Positions 9,513-20,782 of a DNA stretch of 47,040 bases are shown here, in pieces. Source of the DNA: Chara braunii. Taxonomy: Eukaryota > Streptophyta > Charophyceae > Charales > Characeae. The translations under genes and the position numbers were made by a program. Under the pieces are notes generated by a model. It saw only the letters and a list, made by a program, of their open reading frames with translations. It searched no databases and had not been told where the DNA came from. Position 1 is the first letter of the stretch; each line of letters begins with the position of its first letter. The DNA is taken from the NCBI GenBank assembly GCA_003427395.1, contig BFEA01000453.1:172922-219961 (forward strand), written 5' to 3'.

Positions 9513-10208
9513 TTGTCCAGGAGCTTCGGACCGAGAGCAACTGGAGCGGAGCACCACAGCACCACACTTCTTTTTCCTTTTTTATACACAGCAAAACCGA
9601 GAGCGGTGGAGCACGGCCCACGGAGAGCATTATGCCAACGACGGCGACCGCAACTGGAAGCAGTTTCAACAGCCCAGTTCCTTCCGCGCGGTTATCGTGG
9701 GTTGGTACGACAGATAGTACTGGTCCTGTCCGACGAAACCGGGGAGTCTCAATCGCAACCGTTCACTGACATCATCTATGACCTCGATACGAAACAAGTA
9801 CAACCAGCAGGACAAGTTCCAGACATCCACGGCAGACAAAGCAACCACCTAAATCAACGGAGGGCCACCACCTGAATCAGCGGAGGACCAACCGGCGATG
9901 TGACACTCACCCAGGCTGAAAAACCGCCTCGCCAGCCCGACCTGTACCACTGCCTTGGCCAGTGACAGTATAAGTCACAGGGGCCTGGCCTGGGACGGCA
10001 GCTTGACAATGTGAAGTTTCCCGAGCAGTGCCCTCCAGTCCGTGCCCGCTCGCAGCACTCATCGCATACGCAAACCTGCGCAGGAACACACGGGTCAGGT
10101 CCTACGAAGTTTGAGTCGTTCTCCTCACCTTTTTGGCGAAGCGGACCTGCCCACCCTCGATTGTCCCACGGAGGTGTGCGGGCCTGCGGCCCACCTTTTT
10201 GACACACT
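9471..10208. other. No recognisable gene; long poly(A) at its start
   Basis: A tract at 9482-9509, with one N at 9475 just before it, followed by about 700 bases of mixed sequence. Open frames on both strands here are short and show no domain I recognise. Confidence 0.4.
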
Positions 10209-10415
10209 CCTTTTTTTTTCTTTTTTTCTTTTTTTCAAAAGGCCATGGTGTTGTAGAGGCCAGTCACTGAGTACAGAGTGATCACCTGGAGAAGTAGGCC
10301 ATGGGTGTGCTGGAATATGAGACCACCTCCCATCCCATCCTCACGTCAATACTCCTAGCGCACCCCCTATCCTACTATCCTACCTCAGTGTGACCAGCAC
10401 TCAGGACCATTACAT
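10209..10415 (-). mobile_element. SINE-B copy 2
   Basis: Reverse-complement homologue of 4784-4989: the shared head (TGGTCCTGAGTGCTGG) reads leftward from about 10412, and the shared end CCTCTACAACACCATGG precedes an A-rich tail seen as T runs at 10209-10235. Confidence 0.72.
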
Positions 10416-10689
10416 TACCAATGCGCAGGTAACTTGGACCGAACAGCAGTGATAGGCACCAGGGCTGATAGGTTGCCCAGCCCTGGTGGAAGCGGAATCG
10501 GACGAGCCTTGTCGAACGGGAACTTCGGACGCCAGGCCCAGACAATCTACTACAGGACCCAAGAGACTCTGGGCCCCAGGATTCAGACAGGTTAGCACCC
10601 ATTGAAGCAGTCTTACCGTCCTTCCCCTAGCTTACCCAAGGCCAGGCGGAACTCGGACTGGCCTGAGCGACTTATACCCCTACCCTTAC

Positions 10690-11010
10690 CCCAGGGTCTA
10701 AGCCTTATATATAGTCACTAGAGAGTTCTATTTGAGTATCAGTAGGAACTCCGGTGGCCCATACCTGTCCCTACTGCCGATGCTAGACCCCACCAGTGAC
10801 TGTCTCCCCCCAGTCTGGTAGTTGTGTAGTTCGCAATCTGTGTGCGTACCCAAAGGCTATGTATGCTCCGTGTATCTATGCAGTGTATCCACATGTACAG
10901 ACAGCACTATTGTGTGTATGTAGCCCGTAGGCCATATATAATTCGCAAGCTATGTATATGCCCGAAGGCAGTGTATGCTCTGTGAATCAATGTACCGAGA
11001 TGTATAGGCA
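10690..11010. repeat. LTR-like or duplicated ~110-bp segment
   Basis: TATATATAG at 10708-10716 is followed by a stretch in which a unit with TTCGCAA..CTATGTAT..CCGAAGGC..GTGTATGCTC occurs twice (about 10829 and 10940). The region could be part of a solo LTR, but I see no matching second LTR, so the call is tentative. Confidence 0.3.
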
Positions 11011-11070
11011 GATCATGTGTGTATATCGAAGAGAGAACAGGGCAAGCTGGACAGGGACCCCCCCCAAGGT

Positions 11071-11150
11071 CCGAACCAAGCTCGAACCCGTGACCTTGAA
11101 ACATGTAATCGTATGACTCTACCATATGAACAACTAGTGGAAATGGCACG
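11071..11150 (-). repeat. tRNA-derived SINE head, copy a
   Basis: On the minus strand the segment reads as an A-box-like block (CATATGGTAGAGTCA), then about 30 bases, then a B-box-like GGGTTCGAGC. This is the layout of an internal RNA polymerase III promoter of a tRNA-derived SINE. No full acceptor stem is present, so it is not a working tRNA gene. Confidence 0.5.
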
Positions 11151-11357
11151 AACGTGTGATATGCCAGACTGGGGAGATCAACAGAACACCCAAGACTAAC
11201 ACCCCCAAGCAACCCATGTGAAACCCAGAACCGACTTACAACACCATGAACAACCCTTCGGTGGTGCGCAAGCAGTGTCTGTAATAGCTTACCTGCATCA
11301 TCCCAAGGGGGTGTGTGTCCAGCCGTGCGTCGTTCTAATGCCCTGCCGGTGTCCATG

Positions 11358-11446
11358 CGCAAGGTTACGGATTTGAACCCGTAATCTCATACCACAATGG
11401 GCATTTCCAACCGGTGCTCTAACCACTGAGCTACATCAACTGGACT
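11358..11446 (-). repeat. tRNA-derived SINE head or tRNA pseudogene, copy b
   Basis: Minus strand: GTAGCTCAGTGGTTAGAGCA gives a D arm (GCTC/GAGC, 11416-11431) and A box. TTACGG-loop-CCGTAA (11365-11384) gives a T arm with GGTTCAAAT as B box. The anticodon arm is poor and the acceptor ends do not pair. The body on the minus-strand 3' side contains copy a, so the two may belong to one composite SINE. Confidence 0.6.
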
Positions 11447-11449
11447 TTT

Positions 11450-12330
11450 TTTGACACTCCTATGAGATCTGGCATCATCTTCGGCCTCTTCTTTGCCTTT
11501 TTTATTTGGAATGGTCTTGGGTAAAAAAAAAAAAAACAGAAAAAAAAAAAAAAAGATTGGCATGAATCTGATGTGGCCCACATCACAGCAAATGCTATAG
11601 TACTTTTTTTTTTCTTTTTTTTTTTTGGGAACTACAGTACAGATGCCTCCCTACGCTGAACTTCAAGTGGTTAGCATAGACATCAAACATGGAGCAAATG
11701 CTACGCTCATGCTGTCACAATTATGCCAGCACTCCAACAAGTGACTGTCCTCCCCAGCCGCTAGGGCAACCTTTGAACACTGCTGATTGGCGTGCCCGAT
11801 GGTTAGCCAAATTTGGAGGTAGTGGACACAGCATAGCATAGCATGCACGCGTGGATGAGCCCTTCGGATCCCCTGGTCGGTGCGGCTCCTCCTTCTAGGT
11901 TCTATACATCTGCTTGTCGTGGGGACCCGAGTACGAAAAACAGGCTTTTCGCAATATCCAGACTTGAATCCAATGTCCTTTTCTCTTTCTTGTTTTTTTT
12001 TTCAAGAAAACTTCAGGCCAGGTTCCCGTTAGACTACTATTACCTTTGCCACTTCAGAAATGAGGGAAAACGCCAGCTCCGGAAGAATTCGGAGGCCGGG
12101 CCCGCCGACGGCTGCCATTGATAAATCTAATTGGCGGCCGTCGTTTTGTTCCGGCCTCCTGAAAGATCGGAGGCCCGCTATTTTCCGAACCGACAAAGCT
12201 ACTAGTGGCGGGCGATAAGAACAGCCCCTTTCAGCGAAACCTGGCGAACAACATACTCCTTTGAGAGAGCTCAGACTAACAAGTGAAAAGACCACAGCCC
12301 TGGGAACAATGATTGGAATTCTGTGTTGTA
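11450..12330. other. No recognisable gene; two A/T homopolymer clusters
   Basis: A tracts at 11523-11554 and T tracts at 11603-11627. A GC-rich stretch with AATTCGGAGGCCGGGCCCG and CTGCCATTGATAA-type sequence lies near 12085-12200. Nothing identifiable. Confidence 0.35.
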
Positions 12331-12491
12331 AGATGTATCAATGGGATGCTGGGCGTGGTTTCCAGCAGGTGCCGCTCCCCACCAATAGATGGCGCAGCCC
12401 GGCAGATAAGCCCTCAATTCTGACGGTTCTCTTACCACCGCTGGGATAGAGGGCTTACACAAGGGATTTTTTTGGCAAAAAAAAAAAAAAA
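12331..12491 (+). mobile_element. LINE-tail/SINE-A copy
   Basis: GGGATGCTGG with a GTTTCCAGC partner (H1), then GCTCCCCACCAATAGATGG (H2 half), then AAGCCCTC...GAGGGCTT (variable-stem hairpin H3 with loop GGTTCTCTTACC), then AAGGGATTTTTTTGGC and poly(A) to 12491. This is the same order as the 3' ends of LINE-1 and LINE-2. Confidence 0.8.
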
Positions 12492-12499
12492 GAGAGAGA

Positions 12500-13320
12500 G
12501 AGCTCAGAGAGGACAACATTACTTCTTCGTCTTTTTTTTTTCTTTTTCTTTTCTTAAAAGTTAAAACCCTTTATAGCAAAAAGATCGAGGCCGGGGACCC
12601 CACAATTCAACCTGGAGTTATCCCGGCAGCCTCAGCCGGTTTAGCTTTTTACAGGACCCTGAAGGGACCCGATAGACCCCATTATACCACTAAATTCGAG
12701 ACATAGTCACTCACTAAACCACACACTAAGATTAGGACAACATTACTTTGGGTCTATTCTAACCATTATCCGATTGAATTCAATGGGATGGCCGGAAGGA
12801 GCCAGACGAGCAGGACACAACAGCCTGCAGTAAAAAACTACTACAAGCCTGTGGTTCAAGGAATGGACAAAGATTGATGCTGCCATCCCCCTAGTACGCC
12901 CTCCAACAGGTTTCCTAACTCCTTTTCCCAGCACCCCCTATGTGGCGGACCCACCAGGTGTGGTGCTCCGCCTGGGATAGAGATGGAGATGGAGATGGAG
13001 GATGAAGGGGGAGTGAGATGGCACAGCGCAGCTCCCACGCTAGACGCCAACGCACGTACTCCAAAATGTGCGAATGTAGAATGATCTGAAAAACAGACAA
13101 CAGCTGGGGTATACCCCAACGGACTGACTGGAATGGACTGGACTGGCTGGTACCGACAGAGGTACCGGCCTGGACTGGACTACCCCGAATACAACACAGG
13201 CCTGTGAGAACAGGCCAACTAGAGGTCCGCTACACGATCCTCGGCCTGTGATGGTTCGCCTAGATACAAGCACGCTTCCGCCAAGAAGCGGAACTCTACC
13301 AAAGAAAAAGAAAACCCGAG
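12500..13320. other. No recognisable gene
   Basis: T-rich start (12532-12556), then mixed sequence. It includes GGAGATGGAGAT repeats (12976-13000) and a GGACTGGACTGG-like degenerate minisatellite (13115-13190). Confidence 0.4.
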
Positions 13321-13324
13321 TAGT

Positions 13325-13372
13325 CTAGGTTGCGGAGCAAGCTCCATGCTGAGTCCATGCGATGCAACCTAG
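13325..13372. repeat. Imperfect hairpin
   Basis: CTAGGTTGC (13325-13333) pairs with GCAACCTAG (13364-13372), with an inner GGAGC/GCTCC pair. Possibly a small foldback element; function unknown. Confidence 0.4.
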
Positions 13373-13429
13373 GATAGGAAATGTCACAAAAACAACAATG
13401 TCACAGCTAACAGCCTAAGTGAAAGTAGA

Positions 13430-13606
13430 AGCAACTAACTAGTATACATGTGCTAGGAAACCAGAAAGTAATGACAACTAGATCCTAGAATGTTGGAGGC
13501 AGTAGCCTCAGTCTGGAAACAACTAACTAGTGTATAAGTCCTAAGAACAGCAAAAGCAGAAACAATTAAATCCTATAAATGTTAGAGGCAATAGCCTCAG
13601 CCTGAG
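13430..13606. repeat. Tandem duplication, ~88-bp period
   Basis: Two adjacent units share AACTAACTAGT, then ATCCTA..AATGTT(G/A)GAGGCA(G/A)TAGCCTCAG. The second unit has many substitutions, so the duplication is old. It lies downstream of the gypsy coding region and could be part of its 3' LTR, but I found no matching 5' copy. Confidence 0.55.
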
Positions 13607-14359
13607 AGCAACAAAGCAACAACAAGACAATCATATGTCACAAGAGAAGACTGAGAAGTGTGTCGCAAAGCACAGGGTGGGATGGTCTCTGAGGATGGTG
13701 AATGCAGTGTAGGGGTCGATAAACTCCTAAGGGCATCCACACATAATGACAGGGAGACACATCTCATCAGGCTCAATGAGGGTAGGGAATTGGGAGCGAA
13801 CAAAACCAATGACCCTAACGGATAGACCATCAGGGTGGGTAATGCTCGACTAAAGGGGTGACCGCTATGGAGGGTCGACCATGTAAGGGAATAGGGGAGT
13901 CTGGTATACTGGGCGCACCTAGACAAAGCATGCAAGGCTTCTTAACTAGGGCGTGAGGGCCAGCAGAGGGCAGAAAAAAGTGATGGGTAAGGGATTCATG
14001 CAAATGACTCCTAAGGTGGGGGAAGTCGGAGTTGGATCCGTAAGTTGGGAAGCCACGACAACGTTACAGTCCCGATGCCTATGCGCATACCAAGGGAGAG
14101 CCCAACTCAGAGGAACCCGGCGAAGGGAGACCATTATGCGACACAACCAGGGTACTGTACAGGGTAAAGTGGTAAGAGAGTGATGACGTCTGAAATGGGC
14201 TGAGCTGATCGTGACGAAGTTCATGAAGTTGCCAATGACGTCCATGATGAGAAGTTCGGAATGTCGTCGAGGAAGAGCCGCAATGTCGACGAGATGAAAT
14301 AGCAAAACTGGTGTGGATGGAGTACTGAGAAGTCAAAGACGTGGGAAGATAAGTCAGAG
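13607..14359. other. Downstream flank of gypsy element; LTR not resolved
   Basis: About 750 bases on the 3' side of the minus-strand gypsy pol. A 3' LTR is expected here. I could not match it to sequence upstream of gag near 20115-20600. Confidence 0.35.
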
Positions 14360-15220
14360 TCAATCGTCGTATCGAGCAGAACGGCGACGAGTGCGCTGTG
14401 GAGGCTCAGAAGCATCCGACTGTTGTTGAAGGTCTGCCTTAGATGGAGCAGGCTCGACTACAGCGGTCTCCTCGGCTAAGGGAGAAGGAGGAGGGTCAGT
14501 GGGCTGAGGAGGACCAGTCAACCCAGCACGACGAGCACGGTCATAGGCACGCACCAACATGCGAGCATGCTGCAAGTGCTCGAGCGACTCCCAAGTAGCC
14601 TCCTCATCAGGATAACCCTTCCAACGTACGAGATACTCGACGTGGAGAGGGTTGTCGTCGGTGACTCGGCCACCAATGATGTCAGAAATGAGGAACTTCT
14701 TGTGGTCGTCCACCATGATGGGTGGAGGGCGCTCGTATGGTCGTCCAGCGAAACACTCAGACGATTTGCGGTGGGGACGCAGTAACGAAACGTGGTACAC
14801 ACCATGCACACGAGTCTGGCGTAGGTAGTCGGACAACTTCACACGAAAGCTGACTAGGCTAGATGATGTATCAGAACCGACGACCTGGAGAATGAGGCAT
14901 AGGCTAAGGAAGCGACATCGGAACTTACGAAGCGTGTCTGCTTCGAGCTGTAAGTGGCGGGCGTCGATAAGCACATCATCACTGACTTTGAATGGGTGAT
15001 CCATCCACGATCCGTTCGCACGTGCGGTCATGTGAGTCTGGGAAGCGGCTATGTGCTCATGTGTGATCTTCATGATCGACGTCATGTGTGCAACCCAATC
15101 ATCCAGTGCGGGACAACTCGTGTCGGGGTGCATCTGTGACGGTCGAAGGAAGTCAGCGAGAACATGAGGGTGATAACCGAGGTCGCAAAGGCGACATCCC
15201 CGTGGCTGGCTAGACGGCAT
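14360..15220 (-). pseudogene. Gypsy integrase C-terminus plus chromodomain
   Basis: Open stretch of 286 codons. Its N-terminal part holds the integrase C-terminal region (GVYHVSLLRPH-type segment). Near its middle is a chromodomain: HVEYLVRWKGYPDEEATWE, carrying the aromatic and RWKGY core. The C-terminus is Pro/Glu-rich and ends in Arg-rich sequence. Chromodomains of such elements are known to guide integration to methylated histone H3. The stretch is in the same frame as the RNase H/integrase segment upstream but is separated from it by stops. Confidence 0.85.
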
Positions 15221-16864
15221 GCTTATAGGCTATCTCTATGTGGGCGAGATGGAGATCCCACTGCTGGTCGTCACAAATAATTTTTCGGAGAATATCTCTG
15301 AGAGTCCTGTTCGTGACCTCGGTCTAACCATCAGTCTGGGGGTGGTAAGATGAGGAGAAACAAAGTTGGTTGTAGTACAGTTCATGGAGTCGTCGTCAGA
15401 ATCGGCAGGTAAAGCACGGGTCACGGTCAGATATTATACTTAGAGGTAAGCAGAGTCACGCACGACTCAATCAAACACGATGTCGGTGACCTCACGTGCA
15501 CTGATGGCATAGCGGCACGGAACAAAGCGTGTGCACTTCGTGAAGCGGTCGACGACGACCAGGATACAATCATGACCGTGGGGGGTAGGAGGACGAAGGG
15601 GACCGATAAAGTCCATCGAGATGGACTGCCAACGACCCTCGGGGATAGAAAGAGGCTGGAGCAAACCATAATGCAGGTGGTCCGCATTGTTCACCTCCTG
15701 ACAGGCGGGACACTCTGCGACGTAGTCCTTCACAAAGTCCTTGCGCTTTGGGCAAACGTACAGGCGGCTCACACGAGCCAACATCTTGTGGAAACCCATG
15801 TGATCGGCGGCTGCTTGGTCATGGAACTCTGCTACTGCCCGGACACGTACTTGTCCAGTGGAGGGAACGCAAATACGGAGCTCTCTGGTGCCTTGTGAAC
15901 CGTACCAGTAGACAAGGCCGTTGTCCTTGACAGAGTAGTTCGGGATGGTCTTGCCACTCCGAATAGTCGCATGGATGTTGTGATAGTAGGGGCAGTGGTG
16001 GTACTGAGTGCAGAACTTGTCGATCACCGAGTGGGGGACGGTGGTGACCGAGATGGCAGCAAGTTGGATCTGCTCCAGATCATGGTCAAGGCTCCAGGAT
16101 AAGAAATCTGTGACCCGATTGGTCTCACCCTTGATGTGATCAATGGTGAAACTAAACTCGGATAGGTTGCGCCACCAGCCAGCCTGTCGAGGAGTGAGTT
16201 TTGGCTTTGTCAGAAAAGCCTGGAGAACAGATTTGTCCGTGCGCACCGTGAATGGTGCCCCGTGCAGGTAGTGACGCCAGTGTCGAGCGGCATAAACTAC
16301 TGCGAGAACCTCACGTTCATCAGCAGCGTAGTTAATCTCGGCGGGCAGGAGCTGACGGGAGTAGAAGGCTATCAGACAATCACCTGAGCGAGACTCGACA
16401 GTGTCGTCCTTAGCGATGGTAGGAGAATAGTCAATAGAAGGCTCGTCAGTAGTTGAACGAGTAGGCATCAGGCGGCAAGCAGTGGTAGGGGTAGGAGGTG
16501 GGAAACGAGGGATGCGAGGATGAGAGGAATCAGGAGAGGAGTGAAAAATATGAGAAAGCACTGCTCCTACAACAAAGTCTGACGCATCGGTGGTAAGGAT
16601 AAAATGGCGATCAAAATTGGTTAGGTGAAGAACCGGTGCACATGTTATCGCCTTCTTGAGGGCGTGGAAGGCGTCCTCGTGGAGGGGTGTCCAAGACCAT
16701 GGCGGGTTCTTCTGGAGGAGGGTGGAGGTGAGGACGTAGGAATACCTAGCATATCCCTTGATGAAATAACTATAGTAGCTCGTGAGGCCTAAGAAGCGGC
16801 GAAGCTGCTTGGCGGATGTGGGGACAGGCCACTTCGCAAGAGCAGTGATCTTCGCGTCGTCCAT
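15221..16864 (-). pseudogene. Gypsy RNase H and integrase region
   Basis: The first part (16864-about 16100) is RNase H-like: a KAITCAPVL-type entry, then a TDASDFVVGAVL segment with the first acidic residue, and VYAARHWRHYLHG with RTDKSVL. Next comes the integrase zinc region (histidines before YVAECPACQ) and the catalytic core with SMDFIGPL and VVVDRFTK. The open frame ends at 15467. The rest of the core, including a YHPQTDG motif, continues to about 15240 across stops and a frame change. Acts on element cDNA in the nucleus when intact; this copy is broken. Confidence 0.87.
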
Positions 16865-16869
16865 ATGGA

Positions 16870-17429
16870 GACCCTAGTCAGACACGTAGTATCCTAAGAA
16901 ATTCACTTTTTGCTGGGCAAAAGTGGTTCTTGCTCAGCTTGGCGTAGAAGTCATGTCTGTGCAAGCGGTCAAGGACGTCGTGGAGGTGTCTGAGATGCTC
17001 CTCAAGGGTACGACTGTAGATTAGGATATCGTCGAGGTAGACGAGAACGTACTGCTCCAGGATGTCCCTTAAGATATCGTTCATTGACCTCTAGAAGGTA
17101 GCAGGTGCGTTGTAGAGACCGAATGGCATCACCGTAAACTCATAGTGGCCGAAGCGCGATCGAAACGTTGTCTTCGCCTGGTCCGCTGCAGCAACGCGGA
17201 TCTGATGGTAACCGCTACGAAGATCAATCTTCGTAAAGAAGCGATTGCCTGCTAGGCGGTCGAAAAACTTCGAGTCGTCGAAACGAGGCATGGGGTAGCT
17301 GTTCTTAACCGTGTAGCGGTTGAGACCAAGATAGTCGATGCAGAGACGGAGAGTTTCATCCGCTTTGGGAGCAAAGAGGACGGGTGCACCCCACGGGGAG
17401 TTGCTGGGTTTATTGGAACCCAGTCTCAA
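16870..17429 (-). pseudogene. Gypsy reverse transcriptase
   Basis: RT fingers and palm are clear: [32 protein letters not shown] (motif A with catalytic Asp), [12 protein letters not shown], then after a stop near 17085 the catalytic YLDDILIYS. This segment lies in a different frame from the protease linker before it and the RNase H after it, so two frame changes bound it. The Thr usual in LTNAPATF is Tyr here. Confidence 0.9.
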
Positions 17430-18316
17430 GAGCTCCTCAAGCTGAGTTCAGTGGTCTCGGGGATCGATACTCTGTAGGGTGTCTGGTGCGGAACATGATA
17501 GTCAAGCACAAGCTGGATGGAATGATCGACGTCGCGGATCGGTGGGATGTTGGCATATGAGAACGACGATGGGAAAACGTCGTCGTACTCTCGAATGAGG
17601 TCACGAACTGCGGGCTCCAGGTCGGGCGTATAGCGCGCGAGTTCCTCAGTGTCAACGCCGACGCGACACAGCGGGGTGGACTCGACGGACGGCGGAGGGA
17701 GGAAAGTAGAGACAAGTGTCATGAAGATAGAAGGAGGATCTGGCTCCAGAGATATGAGTTCGACGTCGGGACAGGGTGGATCATAGTGCAAGAGATCCGT
17801 AACGTTCACCATAAAGAAGATGATGTCGTCCCGTCGGATGAAGTGAGCGAACTACTGAGGCGAGGTGACGATGATAGAAGGAGATGGTGTGGGCACGGAA
17901 GACTCCGAGGGAGGAGGGTCGGGGCGTAGTGTCGCAGTGGTACCTATGAAAGGTACGCGATACGTCTGTCCACACTTCGTTTTGAGAACGAGCGTGTTGG
18001 TCGTCCAATCGACCTCGGTGTTGCGGAACCGACGAGACCACGAAGTGCCGGAAACGAAATCGTGCCCCGTCTCCATCACATCAAAATATGCAGAGGAGCA
18101 GTGGCGACGAGACATCGGGGGACGATCAGTCGGTTCGAGGGTGAGGAAGAGAGGGAGGTCGGTGACCGTCAGATCGAAGAAGCGATGGGTCTTGTCATCC
18201 CCTAGGGTGACGGCGATGGGAGTCGGAGACCTTGTCGTGGGTAAGTGGGCTTCTTTCACCACACGTGGGTGAATGAAGTCGCCCTGGGAACCAGAATCCC
18301 ACAACGCTGAGTACAC
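17426..18316 (-). pseudogene. Gypsy aspartic protease and linker to RT
   Basis: Protease active-site segment ALWDSGSQGDFIHP (Asp-Ser-Gly) near the start of a 154-codon stretch (18316-17852). A later segment (HDFVSGTSW) corresponds to the hydrophobic C-terminal protease strand. The linker (17812-17426) has PPIRDVDHSIQL and PYRVS, typical of the sequence before RT. Confidence 0.82.
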
Positions 18317-18429
18317 TCTTGTGAAGGTCCCCGTCGTACTGGAATGATAAGGAGGGTGCGATCAGTTTTTGAGAGGATGGTGAGAAGGCGACGCAGTGCC
18401 ACAACATGGAGGGTGAGTCGCTCCTGACA

Positions 18430-20114
18430 AGCCTAGAGTATGCTCAAGTCCAAAAGAGAGGACACAACGTTCTCACGAGTCGCAAGCTGCTCGTTGCAAC
18501 GACCTGAGCGAATGGCTCGACGCGTTGGTAGTTGCGAAGAGGTAGGAGGGGAGACGGTGGTCTGCGGAGGCGCAGACGGTACTGCGACAGAGGGTTCAGT
18601 ACACTTTGTCGATTCCTGCAATACTTCAACTCCAGTAGCGAGAGAGGCAAACCGCGCTAGAGATGTCGGGAAGCCGACTACTGACGAGGGTGCAAGTGTA
18701 CACTGCACTGTGGCTAGGAGGCGCCGCGGGAATGCGAAGCTTCAAGTGGGGACTGAGCACGACGCTGGCGAGAGAGCTCAGCGTAGTGGCGGTCGCGGGC
18801 GGCGGTGTAAATATACCGCGAGGAGGTATGACCGTCCTGGCGCCAGCGTAGACACCCACGCTGGCCCAAAATGGTCGGGCGCTCCTCAGCGGAAAGGACA
18901 CCGCGAGGAGGGACAAAGCCCTGAGGGAGGTCCTGTTGAGGAACCTCGGGGGGCGACGCACGAGCGTGACCAGAGCGGTTGCGTGCCTTGGAGAGGGTGG
19001 AGAGGGCGAGCTGGAGGTGCTCAGCCATAGGGAGAGTAGAGTCCTCCAGGTGGTAGTGGACGACCTCGCAGAGGTCGAGGTCGTCGCTATGGTCACCCTC
19101 AGGCGACAGCGGGGCAACAATGTCCTGCTCACCATACTCGAGCGCACTGAAATGACGCGAGAAGTGGCGACCCTACTGCAAGGAACGGCGGGGGCGACCA
19201 CGAAAAGAGGAACGGCACTGGGAAGTGTCGTGAGAGGAGGAGGGGGCGTAACCAGTACGCTGAGGCTGGACTCCGAGGAGGAAGTGTGTTGAAAACGGGC
19301 CCGCATCCGTTGATGGGCCCTGACGGCCTCGTAAGCCTGCGGATGGAAGAGTAGAGGAATAAGGAGGTGCGCCCGAAGGCGCCGCCACCTGTGAGGGTAG
19401 GGGTGGTTGAAGGCGTAAACGGGCGAAGTTGGTCCAGGTCTGGGCAAGCTCAACCTCAAGACGTCGAACGTAGATCGAGCGAGGAGTGGCGGGAGGAAGA
19501 GTAGGGGAAGTGGACGCATGAGCGGCGCGGGGCATCCCACAGGGGGGAGAGCCAGGTGGTCTTGCGGTTCTGCGAAGGGGCACCCGGAAAAGCTGAGATC
19601 GCGACAGAGGGTTGAGGTCCCATGGCCGTGGTGACCGGAATCTAGGCGGGTGCGCCCGTAGAGTGAGGGAAGGCCTGGCCCGTGGAGACCGTCGTGCTAG
19701 GAGTGTGGACAATTACCAGGATGGCCGGGTCGGGGGTAGTGGAGGAGGAAGCTCTGCCGTGGTCACCATGTCGAAGGAAGAGGGACCCGGACTGGGTGCC
19801 AGGGGTAGAGAGAGAGTGGGGAAGGAAGGACGACCAACATCCTGGAGTTGCCGCAGGCCAGCGGCAAGAGTCGCCACCTGTGCCTATAAGGGCGCAAGGA
19901 GGGAGGTGATGATGGTGTGCAGATCCCCCTGGGGCTGATGGTCGTGGTCCGCCAGCACGGGTATGGAGCCCGATGTCGAGGTTGTCGCCGCATCGGTGGC
20001 TTGTGACACGTCGTCGGCCATAGGGAGGTGACGGGCCGGACTCGTGGGGGCCAGAGGAGGTCCGCGTGAGCAGAGGGTGTAGCGGGGGGTCCTAGCATCC
20101 ATTTCCTTTTCCAC
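18430..20114 (-). pseudogene. Gypsy gag region, multiply frameshifted
   Basis: A candidate start lies at 20114, where the open frame has ADDVSQATDA, then a HTIITSLLAPL segment. Pro/Arg/Ser-rich sequence continues in different frames to about 18440. I see no CCHC zinc knuckle. Assignment as gag rests on position upstream of the protease. Confidence 0.6.
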
Positions 20115-20782
20115 AACTATAAATTCCGCAAGAGCGTGAAAATCTCTCTCTCAACTTATCGGCCAGCTTCCGGGAAGCAGTGGCTAGATGGTGCGCGTGA
20201 AAGTGCGAGTCAAAAAGTCCTGACGAGCTGACTGTAGCCTTGCCGGCTGTGCACTGGATCGCCCGACGGACTGTGGGATCCAGGCAAGACAGTGCAGAGA
20301 CTGAGTCGGCCGGGTGACGATTATTATGGTGGGAGTAGCACATGACGACAGGGATCGTCAGTGCCTGTATGAGGATCGTAATTGGAAGTTGAGTGAATGT
20401 ATGGCCTGGGGCCCAGTGGAGTTCCATGGCGGATGCGTCTCTTTTGCCTCGAGTCTAGTCTTCAAGCGTGAGTTCCGTCATCCGGCATTTAAGCCGGAAT
20501 TTCTCATCAAGATCACCAGACTTTGTGTAGTTATCTTCTGCTTTTTTCTCTCTTCACATTCACGCCTCTCCCCCCTCACACCTGCTTTCTGTTATGTTTT
20601 CGCTATAATGAATGGACTATGGTGATTTCTCTCCTCTCACTTTGATATGTACATGAAATGGATTGTGCTTGCGAACTTGTGCAACCCTGACGGGGATGTT
20701 GATTGGTTGACCTGACGAAATGCGGGGTTGGATCGAGTAGTGCGTTGAATGAATGATGCATGATTAGGGAGGATTTTGCGCT
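20115..20782. other. Upstream flank of gypsy element
   Basis: A 5' LTR is expected here but could not be matched. TTCTGCTTTTTTCTCTC-type pyrimidine sequence is near 20535. No gene recognised. Confidence 0.35.

Larger units (their letters stand above)
14360..20114 (-). mobile_element. Ty3/gypsy chromodomain retrotransposon, decayed
   Basis: Minus-strand order gag, aspartic protease, RT, RNase H, integrase, chromodomain. This order (RT before integrase) defines Ty3/gypsy, and a chromodomain after the integrase places it with chromoviruses. Frame changes and stops occur in gag, at both ends of RT and in the C-terminal half of integrase. LTRs, primer-binding site and polypurine tract were not identified. 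It is a plant/algal type genomic retroelement relic. Confidence 0.88.

Noticed and set aside
12590-12720. tRNA-like words on the minus strand (TAGTGGTATAATGG and GGTTGAATTG)
   Set aside because: Spacing and arms do not fit a tRNA or a clear pol III promoter.
18430-19712. Plus-strand open frames opposite gag (18440-19030, 19612-19938)
   Set aside because: GC-rich antisense shadows of the gypsy gag region with no domain.
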